From assembly GCF_017654505.1 (NCBI RefSeq), contig NC_054540.1, positions 44,500,054 through 44,564,053 of the forward strand: a DNA stretch of 64,000 bases. The letters run 5' to 3'. The stretch comes from Polyodon spathula (lineage: Eukaryota > Chordata > Actinopteri > Acipenseriformes > Polyodontidae). This document shows positions 12,300 to 24,144 of this stretch, in pieces (within the stretch, counting starts at the first letter, position 1; each line of letters opens with the position of its first letter). A model generated the notes under the pieces. That model saw nothing but the letters and a program-made list of their open reading frames with translations. It did no database searches and was not told where the DNA came from. Position numbers and translations under genes: made by a program.

Positions 12300-13870
12300 A
12301 GATACTGACAACATGCCCCACATGTCATCCAGTTCCTATCCAGTTTTAAATAACTTTAGCATAACTGAGGCAGAAGTGTTAAAGGGACTAGGAGCTCTTA
12401 AAATAAACAAATCCCCTGGGCCGGATGAGATCCTCCCAGTAGTACTCAAAGAAATGAAAGAAGTAATTTACAAACCGCTAACCAAGATCATGCAGCAGTC
12501 TCTTGACACAGGGGTGGTACGACAGACTGGAAAATTGCAAAGTAATACCGATCCACAAAAAGGGAAACAAAACTGAACCAGGTAACTACAGACCAGTAAG
12601 CCTGACTTCTATTATATGCAAACTTATGGAAACTATAATAAGATCCAAAATGGAAAATTACCTATATGGTAACAGGGTCCTGGGAGACAGTCAACATGGT
12701 TTTAGGAAAGGGAGATCGTGCCTAACTAACTTGCTTGATTTTTTTGAGGATGCAACATCGATAATGGATAATTGCAAAGCATATGACATGGTTTATTTAG
12801 ATTTCCAGAAAGCTTTTGACAAAGTCCCGCACAAAAGATTAATTCTCAAACTGAACGCAGTTGGGATTCAAGGAAACACATGTACATGGATTAGGGAGTG
12901 GTTAACATGTAGAAAACAGAAAGTACTGATTAGAGGAAAAACCTCAGAATGGAGTGTGGTAACCAGCGGTGTACCACAGGGATCAGTATTAGGTCCTCTG
13001 CTATTCCTAATCTACATTAATGATTTAGATTCTGGTTAGTAAGCAAACTTGTTAAATTTGCAGACGACACAAAAGTAGGAGGAGTGGCAAACACTGTTGC
13101 AGCAGCAAAGGTCATTCAAAATGATCTAGACAAGATTCAGAACTGGGCAGACACATGGCAAATGACATTTAATAGAGAAAAGTGTAAGGTACTGCACGCA
13201 GGAAATAAAAATGTACATTATAAATATCATATGGGAGATATTGAAATTGGAGAAGGAATCTATGAAAAAGACCTAGGAGTTTTTGTTGACTCAGAAATGT
13301 CTTCATCTAGACAATGTGGGGAAGCTATAAAAAAGGCTAACAAGATGCTCGGATACATTGTGAAAAGTGTTGAATTTAAATCAAGGGAAGTAATGTTAAA
13401 ACTGTACAATGCACTAGTAAGACCTCATCTTGAATATTGTGTGCAGTTCTGGTCACCTCGCTATAAAAAAGATATTGCTGCTCTAGAAAGAGTGCAAAGA
13501 AGAGCGACCAGAATTATTCCGGGCTTAAAAGGCATGTCATATGCAGTCAGGCTAAAAGAATTGAATCTGTTCAGTCTTGAACAAAGAAGACTACGAGGCG
13601 ACCTAATTCAAGCATTCAAAATTCTAAAAGGTATTGACAGTGTCGACCCAAGGGACTTTTTCAGCCTGAAAAAAGAAACAAGGACCAGGGGTCACAAATG
13701 GAGTTTAGAAAAAGGGGCATTCAGAACAGAAAATAGGAGACACTATATAGTGAGGGACAATTGTGAGGGTCTGGAATCAACTCCCCAGTAATGTTGTTGA
13801 AGCTGACACCCTGGGATCCTTCAAGAAGCTGCTTGATGAGATTTTGGGATGAATAAGATACTAACAACCA
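12300..13870 (+). pseudogene. CR1 reverse transcriptase segment
   Basis: The reverse transcriptase copies the LINE RNA into DNA at the nicked target. Motifs in order: KSPGPDEI (about 12410), [17 protein letters not shown] (about 12582), [10 protein letters not shown] (about 12690), [13 protein letters not shown] (about 12795), [20 protein letters not shown] (about 12966) and the catalytic FADD (13057-13068). The C-terminal part includes LVRPHLEYCVQFWSP and RRATRIIPGL. Breaks: a frame switch near 12530, a two-base deletion at about 13036 that creates a TAG just before the FADD box, and a frame switch near 13745. The frame fragments together match the expected length of a CR1 RT plus thumb region. 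Confidence 0.9.
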
Positions 13871-14002
13871 AATGAGCAAGATGGGCCGAATGGCCTCCTC
13901 TCGTTTGTAAACTTTCTTATGTTCTTATGTTCTTATATCATGGAGGTATAACCAATCTCTAGGGTCACTTTGACAAGCGTAAACTCAGATTATTATTAGT
14001 AT

Positions 14003-14401
14003 TTGTTGGAAAACATGGATCGAGAATTGATTAGCATGTAGACTGGCAGAGCTATACTGGTGTTCTTTTCTGAAAAGAGACTAATATTGCAGATAGCAGA
14101 CTGTTTGTTCAAATTGCGTGTACTGCTAACAACTGATAGAGCCCTTGCGTCTACAAGCTTCTTGCCCAGCATTGACTGCAAGCTAACGAGATAATGCTGT
14201 GGACCAGAAGGGGCCAGGCTCTAAGACTTTTGGAATATAAAGCATAAAGGGGCTAAAAGGCTCCCAGGGACTGGCGTTGGACCCAAAGGTTCTCAGACAG
14301 AGCCAAAGAGATAATGCCACTGGAATCAAAGGGTCTCAAGAAGACCTTTTGGGTACCAAGGGTCTGAAGAATGCGCTGAGTTCAGAGATCATCACAAAAG
14401 A

Positions 14402-14431
<30 letters not shown>
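14003..14431 (+). repeat. 430-bp mobile module, copy 1
   Basis: Runs from GTTGGAAAACATGG to a CA dinucleotide tail (14403-14431). The same sequence is at 39141-39575 but at a different place within the related hAT-type element, so it moves independently. It carries GTTCAAATTGC (about 14106), near a tRNA-type B box, and TGGCAGAGC upstream (about 14044), loosely like an A box. A SINE-like retroposon is possible but not shown. Confidence 0.5.
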
Positions 14432-14434
<3 letters not shown>

Positions 14435-14838
14435 AAATTAATATTTTCAGTAGTAGTAAAATGTGACTGATAACCTGCTTGGAACAGTGACTTAAATAAA
14501 GCTTTGCTTTGCCTAAGTCTGTTGCAGTTGTGCAATGGAAGCTTACTGTATGTATCGCTAACATCTTCAAATTACGTGTAAATAAACAACATGCATTTTT
14601 ATTTAATTAATAAACATGACTACTTTTCTATATAACATATTTTTAAACTGCATGTGAATGTTTTATTCCATTTATACAGATTACCCGTAAAATAGGACTT
14701 TCAATCAAATATAAACAAGCAGCTATGGTGACGTCACCAGTAAATTATGCAAAGGTGTACCATTAAAGGTTCGAACCTTCCTTCAGTAATGTGTTCCAAA
14801 CCTTCGAAGGTCAAAACGTACCCTTCATTGCAGCCCTA

Positions 14839-15197
14839 CACAAAACTGAGCATGTGTTTAATAAAATGTTCAATCTGTATTGCACTTAATGAGCAATAAC
14901 ATTATATAATGGTGTGTATACACTGAGCGAAAAACCAATGGCGGGGCAGTTTGTCTTTTTAGTTAAAAGATCAATAAAAGGCCAGGGCTGATGCGATTTT
15001 ACAAATTTTAAACTACAGTGGAGTTTAGCTCCACCAACAATGAGCTCTACTGAAGACAGCCCACAGTTTACAACACATTTACTATACTCAGCAACACTGA
15101 CATTTTGGAGGTTATGCAGGAGGAGGTAGAGTTCAAGGTAACCCAATTAATTACAGTTTTCACATTGAAAATAGTGTAGTGCTGGAGATAGTGTATA
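14839..15197. other. Non-coding spacer
   Basis: Begins with the right 8-bp target duplication (14839-14846) and runs to the minisatellite. Nothing else recognised. Confidence 0.4.
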
Positions 15198-16496
15198 CAG
15201 CAAGTACCAGACACACCCCCCGAATCCTACAGCAAGTTCCAGACACACACCCCCACACCCCAAATCCAACAGCAAGTACCAGACAAACACACACCCTGAA
15301 TCCAACAGCAAGTTCCAGACAAACACACACCCTGAATCCAACAGCAAGTTCCAGACAAACACACACCCTGAATCCAACAGCAAGTTCCAGACAAACACAC
15401 ACCCTGAATCCAACAGCAAGTTCCAGACAAACACACACCCTGAATCCAACAGCAAGCTCCAGACAAACACACACCCTGAATCCAACAGCAAGTTCCAGAC
15501 AAACACACACCCTGAATCCAACAGCAAGTTCCAGACAAACACACACCCTGAATCCAACAGCAAGTTCCAGACAAACACACACCCTGAATCCAACAGCAAG
15601 TTCCAGACACACACCCCCACACCCCAAATCCAACAGCAAGTTCCAGACAAACACACACCCTGAATCCAACAGCAAGTACCAGACAAACACACACCCTGAA
15701 TCCAACAGCAAGTACCAGACAAACACACACCCTGAATCCAACAGCAAGTTCCAGACAAACACACACCCTGAATCCAACAGCAAGTTCCAGACAAACACAC
15801 ACCCTGAATCCAACAGCAAGTTCCAGACACACACCCCCACACCCTGAATCCAACAGCAAGTTCCAGACAAACACACACCCTGAATCCAACAGCAAGTTCC
15901 AGACAAACACACACCCTGAATCCAACAGCAAGTTCCAGACAAACACACACCCTGAATCCAACAGCAAGTTCCAGACAAACACACACCCTGAATCCAACAG
16001 CAAGTTCCAGACAAACACACACCCTGAATCCAACAGCAAGTTCCAGACAAACACACACCCTGAATCCAACAGCAAGTTCCAGACAAACACACACCCTGAA
16101 TCCAACAGCAAGTTCCAGACAAACACACACCCTGAATCCAACAGCAAGTTCCAGACAAACACACACCCTGAATCCAACAGCAAGTTCCAGACAAACACAC
16201 ACCCTGAATCCAACAGCAAGTACCAGACAAACACACACCCTGAATCCAACAGCAAGTACCAGACAAACACACACCCTGAATCCAACAGCAAGTTCCAGAC
16301 AAACACACACCCTGAATCCAACAGCAAGTACCAGACACACACCCCCACACCCCGAATCCAACAGCAAGTTCCAGACACACCCCCCAACACCCCAAATCCA
16401 ACAGCAAGTTCCAGACAAACACACACCCTGAATCCAACAGCAAGTACCAGACAAACACACACCCTGAATCCAACAGCAAGTACCAGACACACACCG
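15198..16496. repeat. 36-bp minisatellite, about 35 copies
   Basis: The basic unit starts CAAGTTCCAGACAAACACAC and ends CCTGAATCCAACAG, 36 bases. Variant units have TACC for TTCC, and a few units of about 40 bases carry ACACACACCCCCACACCCC (about 15241, 15607, 15828, 16336, 16375). The unit has no stop codon in three minus-strand frames and one plus frame, so frames of 222 to 450 codons appear over it. These are artefacts of a stop-free tandem unit: translations are endless 12-residue repeats such as CCWIQGVCLSGT with no other domain and no homology. The array lies in intron 1 of AMMECR1. Confidence 0.97.
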
Positions 16497-19429
16497 CAAG
16501 TACCGCCTTCAGGAGATCCCAAAATTATTTGGAGACAATTACTGTAAAACTAGAAACATCTGCAATTTTGTGAACAAAAACAAAGCCAAGCCGGGACAGA
16601 ATGCAAGAGGAACGACATATCAGATTGAATGCTTTCAAAGCATGAAGTAAAATGGATCAACAGCTGTGCATGTACCATGTCCAAAGGTTAAAACAATGTG
16701 GCACTGAAACAGGCACCACCTGGAATGGAGCTTTCTGAAGAGACTCACAGAAGCCGTTTTTCTAATATTAATAAAATAACTAAAAAGTGGAGACCGTGCT
16801 TATACACAATGTCCTCAAGGTACATTGAAGTCTTTCAGGTTATGAGTTACATTGGTCTCGAGTGATTTGTTTATTTTATTTCTGTGTGAATATAGTTTTG
16901 GTTCTCAAATATCTTAACTTCTCTCAAATATTTGTCAAAGAATTGCACTGGAAGGATTAAAGAACTATCAGGTACTTGGTTTTAGGAAAATACAACATTT
17001 TATTCCAAAGGAATAAGCAATACAAGTGTGAAATGCAGTTCAAAGCCCAACTGTGGCAAATGTGAATTTTCCACAGAGAGCTACAGAAGGTGAGAGCACC
17101 ATTTCACTTGTGAATGGAACTGGATTTAAAACTAGAGGTCAGTACAAATCTGGAACAGGGCACCCTTTCTAAAAAACAGCCGGGTTTCCTCAGGGTAATT
17201 TCAAGTGCACCAGTTCTTCCCTCAATAGCCAAATAGCTAAACAAGACAGCACTGTGGTTAAACTGAAAGATTACAAGCAACTCTTAAATACTTTCCAAGA
17301 TGTACAGCTCTGTAATTCCATGGGGTTGCCTTTCCAAGACACTGCAGTATTGCACATGGAAGCCAGTGCTCAGCGGGGGAGATTATTCAGTGTGGAAACT
17401 CAAAGAGGTTCAAATAATGTCCCCAAGCTGCCAATCACTGCTGACAAAGTGCAAATGTTGTATGTGAAAGAAAGGCTTCATTTTATAGCTCTACAAAAAT
17501 CAAGTAGTTTGTTGTTGGAAAGCCAATATACAAAACTCATGCATGAAAACAGCCCAACTGTACGACACTTTAATCCAGCACCTCCAAAACACTCCCTGAC
17601 AAACACGATTTCCATTTATACCAAGGAGACCGCGTTAGGTAGGCATAAACGTTCTACTAAACGTCAAGAAAAAGGGCCATTCTAGGTCATTCTTGGACCA
17701 ACATGGTTTAACCTTTTGTGACATCATCAAAAAGATGTAAAAGCACAAGTCTAGGGTTGTTTTTTCTCCAGAAAAAGCTAAGAAAACCTTTCAATGGCCG
17801 AATGAAACAAAGAAAAAAATCACTATAGAGATAACGCAGACAAAAAGGATGTAGCTGTTTCCGCACCCAGCTCTCAAAGAATATCACTAACATTTGCAGA
17901 GCTTTTTGGGGGAGATGTTATAGTAATAAAATCATGATTTGGATCGCATTATTGAGGAGTTTGGTGATAAAACAAGTGATCAGGAGAGGAGTTATCAGTA
18001 TGCACGTCCATAAAGAGGTATGTGAAAACTAAAGCGAACAAGGGGTGGAGCTTGGCTATAGATAGTCCTTTTGCGATTCAATGCCTTTTAAAACCTGTTT
18101 TACTCTGACTATTTTAAAACAGTGTGTAAAATAAACAGTATGTGTGAACATAAATTGGACCTGACAAGCGCTGAATAAATGGACTGCAAAGGGTTAAATA
18201 TCTACACAACCCACAGTGGTCATGCTGTTAGGTGCTTTCCATAGTAAAACATTTACAAATGTTTAACAAAACATGCAAGCCTCTCTGCTACATTACTCTT
18301 CTGCCCCCCTGCTTCACAGCTCTGTGTTGCATCCTATAAATAGACATTTAATTCAAGAAATCCCTGTCTGTTTGTAAGCTGAGACACAAGCCAATGGCCT
18401 TGCTGCTGTTCTGCCAATTGATAATGAACAGAAAAGGAATGCATCCCAGCCACAATACTATTCTGTTGTTACTATGGTCATCATTTGCATCTTGTGAGGA
18501 ATCCAGTACTATTTTCTCCAATTATGAAATCAATGCAGTTTTAGTCAAAGATTATAAAAGACTTCCAGCAAGTCATCTATTTCAGAAGGGTTCTGATCTT
18601 CATACTTTTTTGCTGTTATATGGAAATTTATTAATGTAACCTAAACCAAGCTTCAAGTAATGTATGAAAAGCAAGAGGTCTTGTTGCTTTTATTTGCACC
18701 ACTGTAACTACTGTCCCTTCTGAAACAGGTTTTGTATAGAGATGTAGCAGAGGGGTCTGAAATTACAGTTGCTCACCCCTACTGGTCGCCTAAAACCTTA
18801 TCACTCCAGAAATGCTAGTGGTTGAAAAATGTCATTAGTTAATAATTTTTGATCATGTCATGTCATTTTTTTTTAACTGAATCTGTTCAATCAGACTCTT
18901 GGAAAAGTGTTGATTAAGTTGATTATGAGTTGATTGAGACTACGTCTGTTTCATTGATAATTTTTTTTAATTTATTTATTTTAATAAAAATATAAATAAA
19001 TAATAAAAACAAGCCAGCACCTTATTTGTTATTTAAACCCAACACAATGAATTAAGAGGAAACATTTGTAAGAAAGGTTATAACATTTTAGCAACGAGTC
19101 AATAAGATTTAAAATCTGGGAAAAGCATTTTAACATAACTTGCTTTTTGTATTCGATTTGAATAAAAAATGAGTTACCTTTTTTCTTTTTATATTATCAA
19201 TGAACCAATCAATCACAGTCTCATTCACATTACAGGAGAAAAAACAAAAGTGATCTTGTTAAATCAGCACTTTTCCCAAGAGTTTATTTAAGTACCTGAG
19301 TCAGCTCAATATAACTTTAAAAAAAAAAAAAAAGGACATCACGTGACCAAAAAAAACTAAACCGAAGAGCCCTACGTATCTGTTAGTGTGCAAGCGCATT
19401 ATATATTGGTGGGTTAGGACCAGCGTTCC
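16497..19429. other. Non-coding stretch
   Basis: No transposon or exon recognised. One 143-codon plus frame at 17254-17685 has no recognisable domain, no neighbouring splice pattern and ordinary composition; I treat it as chance. AT-rich with short A and T runs near 18962 and 19320. Confidence 0.4.
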
Positions 19430-20346
19430 CGCTAAGCTTTTTTAGACACTGAGAAACTTGCCGTTTTGACTGAGAAAGGGTAAATTATCAGCGAGAAACC
19501 TTTGGACACACATTAACCCTTTCAATATATTTTTGTCGCATTATACTATTTTGAAACAATACTCCAACACAAGTATCTCAACAATTTTACAATTTACTTT
19601 AAATTTAAACAAGACATTTATCGTGGCTCTGGCTCTGATCCTATGCAGCTCTGTCGGTTGTTATCATAGATAGACCATGATTAACTTGTGGCCGGCAAAA
19701 AATTGCTTTACGCAACTGCATAAAACACTGGCATCTGCATTGCCTTCAATTGTAACCTTTAGGGCTACTAACTGTAGCTTATTGTTGCCATTTACAATAA
19801 CAATAAATATGAAACAGTTTGGTGGAGGAAACAGTCCAGTAATGTTATGCGAGAGTAATCCTATGTACAGTACTCAACACATTAAGTTTAGCATTTTACT
19901 GGCACTATAATAATAACCAGGATAAAATATGAAACAGTGATAAAGACGTGTTGACTGACTCGCTGCTCTAAAACAGGTTCACTGCTATGTATTGCCCGAT
20001 TGTAATTTAAATAGCGCCCCTTTTAATGTAAATGCATAATTAATCCCCTCAATTGGTTTCTTTCCAAATTCAGCAGTGTTATTTGCAAGATTTAAAAAGT
20101 CATGTCTCCGGACAGAATGTCTTTATGAAACCAGTGGTGTGTAGTGTAGTGACTACATCCTTTACAGCTAGAAAAATAGCTAAGAGCTCATTTCTTTGTC
20201 AGAATATATAAATTAAGAAACTGCCATGGTTTAAAATTGCTAATTATAGCTTCAATAAAAGGCAGGTAGCGTGGAAATAAATAAAACTAAATAATGAAAT
20301 ACGCAATTAATTTAGCTTACATTAGGAAAGCTCCGTCTTGAGCGCA
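19430..20346 (+). repeat. Dispersed repeat, copy B
   Basis: The second copy of the repeat at 1541-2935, in the same orientation and with the same order of landmarks, from CAGCGTTCCCGCTAAGC (about 19423) to GCTCCGTCTTGAGCGCAGTA (about 20330-20349). It is shorter than copy A because several internal blocks are absent. It is non-coding. Its right end touches sequence leading into the gypsy element. Possibly a hAT-like non-autonomous family; unproven. Confidence 0.6.
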
Positions 20347-20682
20347 GTACCTGACTGGCCAAAATTCAAAGAATGGCAGTCTCAGCCACACACGTAAACG
20401 TGGCAGGAAAAAAAGGAACAGATTGGTAATGCGTTTCCTTTTCATACTGAAATGTTTTCCCCTCTTTTCCGTCCTAGAAAAACAAATAAGGAGTGACGGA
20501 CCGCGAAATGGGAGGGAGCGTCTTTGAGACAAGGCTGGGGTCTGGTGGGAGAGTGCTGCAATGTTAACAAATGGCAGTCGAAGGGAGTGGGAACGCAGTG
20601 CGACCGAGAGAGCAAGGTTACCGGACCGACTAGGGCAGAGGCTATTCCAGCCACTCTCAATGTCCCGGACCCATGGTACTCA

Positions 20683-21965
20683 AGCGCGGACCTAGTGTGG
20701 GGCCAACAGAATGACCCGTCACTGCTGCACGCTTGGGGGTAGGTCCGGTCCATTGAAGGTAAGGATGTTGAGGGCGCTGGGGCGCTAGTATATCCACATT
20801 TCAGTATAAAGGGGCAATTACTGTATAGGGTAAACCTAGCCGTGGGCACAGGACAGCCTGTAACACAATTGTTGGTTCCCCCGTCTTGTCGGACCGAAGT
20901 CATGAGGCTGGCGCATGATATCCCTTTTGTGGGGCACCTTGGAGCCGAGAAGACGAGGGAACGGATATTGGCTCGATTCTGTTGGCTCGGTCTTCATACT
21001 GATGTGTCAAAATATGTAGCCACATGCCCAGACTGCCAGCGAGTAGCACCGGGTCGAGTGTGCCCCGCCCCTTTGGCCCCACTGACGATTATTTCCACTC
21101 CTTTCGAGCGCATTGCAATGGACATAATGGGCCCGTTGCTACCTTCTGACTCTGGGTATACGCATATATTAGTAGTGGTGGATTATTCAAATCGATACCC
21201 GGAGGCAGTTCCATTGAGGTCCACTAGTGTAGCTGCAATAGCCACAGAGTTAATACAGATTATGGCTAGAGTAGGGATCCCCAAAAAGATTTTGACCGAT
21301 CACGGGACCAATTTTCTGTTCAAGACGTTACAGCAGGTGTACAAAAATATTAAAAATACGTCCCATCAGGACGTCTGTTTATCATCCGCAATCGGACGGT
21401 TTGGTTGAACGCTTTAATCAGACCTTAAAGTCGATGCTGAGGCGATTCATAACACAGGAGCAGAAACATTGGGCATCTCTTCTTCCCTACCTCCTTTTTG
21501 CAGTGAGAGAAGTGCCGCAGAGTTCAACGGGGTTCTCCCCCTTTGAGCTCCTGTACGGCCAGCAGCCTCGCTGCATTCTCAACCTGCTGAGAGAGGGGTG
21601 GGAGGAGCACAAAGGCTCGTCTAAAAATGTAGTGAAGTAGGTGCTCCTACTACGAGATCGCCTGGATTTGGTTGGTCGTTTGGCCCAAGACAATCTCAGA
21701 TCGGCTCAGCACTGACAACAGCAGCATTACAACAAAAATGCACGGAATCAAACCTTTTGACCAGAGGAAAAGGTAATGCTGCTACTTCCCTCATCCGAAT
21801 CAAAACTGTGTGCTAAATGGCAGGGGCCGTATGAGGTGATTCGGGCTATAGGGAAAGTAAATTATGAAATTAGACAGCCCGATCGCCGAAATGAACGTGA
21901 AATTTATCATGTCAATTTGTTAAAGCCCTGGCAGGCATGGGAGGTCTTATTTATAGCCCCAGGCA
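20683..21965 (+). pseudogene. Gypsy integrase, broken
   Basis: The integrase inserts element cDNA into the genome. Numbered from the ATG at 20842, the zinc-binding H25-x6-H32-x29-C62-x2-C65 (LAHDIPFVGHLG to TCPDC) is intact. The core has the first D in AMDIMGPL (D94), DYSNRYPEAVPL, the second D in LTDHGTNF (D153) and the E in DGLVERFNQTLK (about 21395). A one-base frameshift near 21350 separates the second D from the E. Stops follow at about 21638, 21713 and 21758. The GPY/F-like module KLCAKWQGPYEVI lies at about 21806-21850, and IYHVNLLKPW ends it near 21930. Upstream, 20683-20841 shows degraded pre-integrase sequence (VYPHFSIKGQLLYRVN). Confidence 0.88.
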
Positions 21966-22030
21966 ATATAGCCCCTGTCCAGAGACTGCGAGCACAAGAG
22001 CGATTTCTATGGGGGAACAATTGGTTCTGG

Positions 22031-23390
22031 ATCAGCAAAGAGAGCTGCGAAAGCTTATTAAGGAGTTCAGTGATGTTTTTTTCTGACGTGCCCGGCAGAA
22101 AAAACTGAGTTGAATATGACATTATCTCTCCACCAGGTGTCACAGTGCGAGAGAGGCCGTACCAGATCCCGGAAAGTCGACGAAGTGGTGTTCGCAAAGA
22201 GGTATGGGATATGCTCGAGCTCGGGGTGATTGAGCCTTCCAGGAGCGAGTGGTGCAGTTCGATCATCAGAGTGGCTAAGAAAGACGGTACCAACCGCTTC
22301 TGCATGGATTTCAGAAAGGTGAACGCTATTGCTAAGTTGCGGGTCGACAAACTTTTAGACAGACTGGGAAAAGCAAGGTTTATTTCCACTCTGGACCTGA
22401 TGAACGGATACTGGCAAATCCCTTTAACCCGCAGCTCCAGAGAGAAAACCGCATTTTCAACACCAGAAGGGCTGTTCCACTTTAAAACCATGCCATCTGG
22501 GCTACATGGTGAGCCCACTGCCTTTCAGAGACTGATGGACCAGGTTTTACGCCCACATCATGAATATGCAGCAGCATATATTGATGACGTGGTGATTTAT
22601 AGCTCCACATGGCGAGAGCATTTGGCTAGGGTTACAGCCATTCTTCAGTCTTTAAGGGCAGCCCGGCTGACAGCTAACTTGAGGAAATGTGCGTTTGCCA
22701 AAACAGAGACTCAATAGTTGGGATTTTTAATGGGGAATGGAAGGGTGAGACCTGTAGTCACCAAAATCCAGGCTTTGGTTGATGCAGCGATCCCCAAAAC
22801 CAAGACTCAGGTGAGGTAACTACTGGGCTTAGCCGGTTATTACCGCTGCTTCATCCCCGAGTATGCCACAGTGGTTAACCCGTTAGCCGACCTCACCAAA
22901 AAGAGTGCTCCAAATTTAATTAAATGGTCAGCTGAGTGTCAGGGGGTGTTTGATACTATTAAGCGTACACTTTGCCAGGCCCCCACTCTTATCACACCGG
23001 ATTTCACCAAGAGATTCATCCTCCACACTAATGCATCGGATGTAGGTTTGGGTGCAGTCTTGTCCCAAAAAGTAGCTGGAGTAGAGCACCAATATTGTAC
23101 CTGAGTAAAAAAATGTTACCTCAGGAACGCAACTACTCCATAGTCGAAAAAAAGTGTTCGCCATTTAATGGGCTACTCACTCTTTACGATACTACCTGCT
23201 GGGACACTCATTTGACCTGGTCACAGACCACGCCCCACTCATGTGGTTAAGCACAATGAAGGACAGCAATGCCCGGATAACTCAGTGGTATCTGGCATTG
23301 CAGCCCTTCATGTACCACATGCTACACTATGCGGGGAAAGACCACCAAAATGCGGATTACTTCTCCCGGGAGGGGGGAGTAATGGGGAAG
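22031..23390 (+). pseudogene. Gypsy reverse transcriptase and RNase H, broken
   Basis: The frame from 22145 holds MLELGVIEPSRSEW, AKKDGTNRFCMDFRKVN, FISTLDLMNGYWQIPL, EKTAFSTPEGLFHFKTMPSG and the catalytic YIDDVVIYS (about 22577-22603), which are gypsy RT motifs. A few residues are missing between FRKVN and VDKLLDRLG, an in-frame deletion. After TAG at 22717 the connection continues with LGLAGYYRCF and PLADLTKKS (about 22830-22905). RNase H starts at about 22990 with LHTNASDVGLGAVLSQ, where the usual catalytic D of TDASD is N. Stops at about 22818 and 23102 and a shift near 23160 follow. VTDHAPLMWL and DSNARITQWYLALQPF end it near 23310. Confidence 0.88.
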
Positions 23391-23438
23391 GTAGATTTAC
23401 CCGAGTGTTCCTTCGGCTCCACTCTGAGCAGTGTGATA

Positions 23439-24144
23439 TGTGACAGAAATATGAGTTCTAGTGATAAATCTTCCTCCTGACCTGTGAGGGCGCTAAAGAA
23501 TGAGAGAAGTATCTGGAAAGGCTGGCCTGACAGTTTGTTTCCGGGACAGGGAAGTGGGTCAGCCTGGAAAGAATCAAGACTCTGTTGCAAGACCGTATTG
23601 ATCTGAAAGGTAAACGAGAGGCAGCTGCAAGTAATAAGGCAGCTGCAACCGTTTACCTAGATATCATGCGGGATTACATATAGGGGCCAGGGTAACGCTG
23701 ATCTTTTCCTTCGTTTGGGTAAAAGCTCAGCAGAGAGAAGGACCCAGAGAGGAGCTCTCGTGCAGAAAGTAAAAAAGAGTGTGTATTGTGTTTGGTCTGT
23801 TTTGTAATTGTCTGCGTTTTGCACCACCAGACAGTTAACTCACCTATCCGGAGCTGTCGACCAGGGTCAGCACGATCCGGATCACCACTGCACAGAGCAG
23901 TCACAAAATTCCCGTGTCTGCACTCACCCAGGACTGGTGACTGTTTTTTTGTTCGGGACTGTGCCCTACTTTGTTATCCCCGCGCTTTACACATTGTTGT
24001 GTATAGCTGGGGATTTATTATTTTACGGTCACCAGACCTGGATTATAAATAAAAGCACCTTTGCACAGGAAACTGTTGTCTGCCTGTCACTCCTGCATCG
24101 CATCACCGCTACACCAGTTCCCCTCCACTAGCCACTTTGCCACA
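23439..24144 (+). mobile_element. 3' LTR of the gypsy element
   Basis: Begins TGTGACAG at 23439 and ends GCCACTTTGCCACA at 24144, giving TG...CA ends and 706 bp. The U3-like part has a stem-loop at 23609-23657 and a TATA-like ACATATAGGGG at about 23677. A polyadenylation-like ATAAATAAAAG lies near 24047. A purine-rich stretch (GGGAGGGGGGAG, about 23369) occurs upstream, though not directly at the LTR edge. The related solo LTR is 27575-28318 and the related fragment is 9475-9827. Confidence 0.82.
23609..23657 (+). promoter_or_regulatory. Stem-loop upstream of gypsy LTR TATA box
   Basis: Outer arms GGTAAACG (23609-23616) and CGTTTACC (23650-23657) are perfect complements; inner arms GCAGCTGC (23621-23628) and GCAGCTGC (23639-23646) also pair. 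The TATA-like box begins about 21 bases further on. Confidence 0.55.

Larger units (their letters stand above)
11208..13936 (+). mobile_element. CR1-type LINE, 5'-truncated
   Basis: A non-LTR retrotransposon that keeps part of the endonuclease, the linker, the reverse transcriptase and the 3' untranslated end CTCGTTTGTAAACTTTCTTA with repeated TTCTTATG units (13905-13936). The 3' microsatellite-like tail instead of poly-A is the CR1 hallmark. An A-run of about 23 lies at the 5' junction (11208-11232). ORF1 and the start of the endonuclease are missing. It is inserted in the hAT-type element 10648-14838. The fragment at 3115-3541 is the same family. Confidence 0.9.
10648..14838 (+). mobile_element. 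hAT-type non-autonomous element with nested inserts
   Basis: The left end TAAGGCTG (10648) and right end CAGCCCTA (to 14838) are imperfect inverted termini of the TAGGGCTG kind. They are flanked by an exact 8-bp target duplication, CACAAAAC at 10640-10647 and 14839-14846. An 8-bp duplication is a hallmark of hAT elements. The element body is 10648-11207 plus about 13937-14002 and 14432-14838, similar in order to the element at 38866-40455. The rest is later insertion: a CR1 LINE (11208-13936) and a 430-bp module (14003-14431). The body has no transposase, so it depended on one supplied elsewhere. Confidence 0.8.
20540..24144 (+). mobile_element. Gmr1-like Ty3/gypsy retrotransposon, 5'-truncated
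   Basis: Order read directly: integrase (20683-21965), reverse transcriptase and RNase H (22031-23390), then an LTR (23439-24144). Integrase before reverse transcriptase is the order of Ty1/copia, but the protein sequences are Ty3/gypsy-type, including a GPY/F-like module after the integrase. This combination is known for the Gmr1 group of deuterostome gypsy elements. No 5' LTR, primer-binding site, gag or complete protease is present. All coding parts have stops or frameshifts, so it is inactive. The 5' boundary is approximate. Confidence 0.85.

Noticed and set aside
15198..16496. CRISPR-like direct repeats
   Set aside because: Units follow each other with no unique spacers, and the context is a vertebrate intron.
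15147..16522. Three minus frames of 431-450 codons and a plus frame of 222 codons
   Set aside because: All are translations of the stop-free 36-bp tandem unit in different phases; no other protein feature.
17254..17685. 143-codon plus-strand frame
   Set aside because: No recognisable domain, no splice or promoter context; length is possible by chance in 64 kb.
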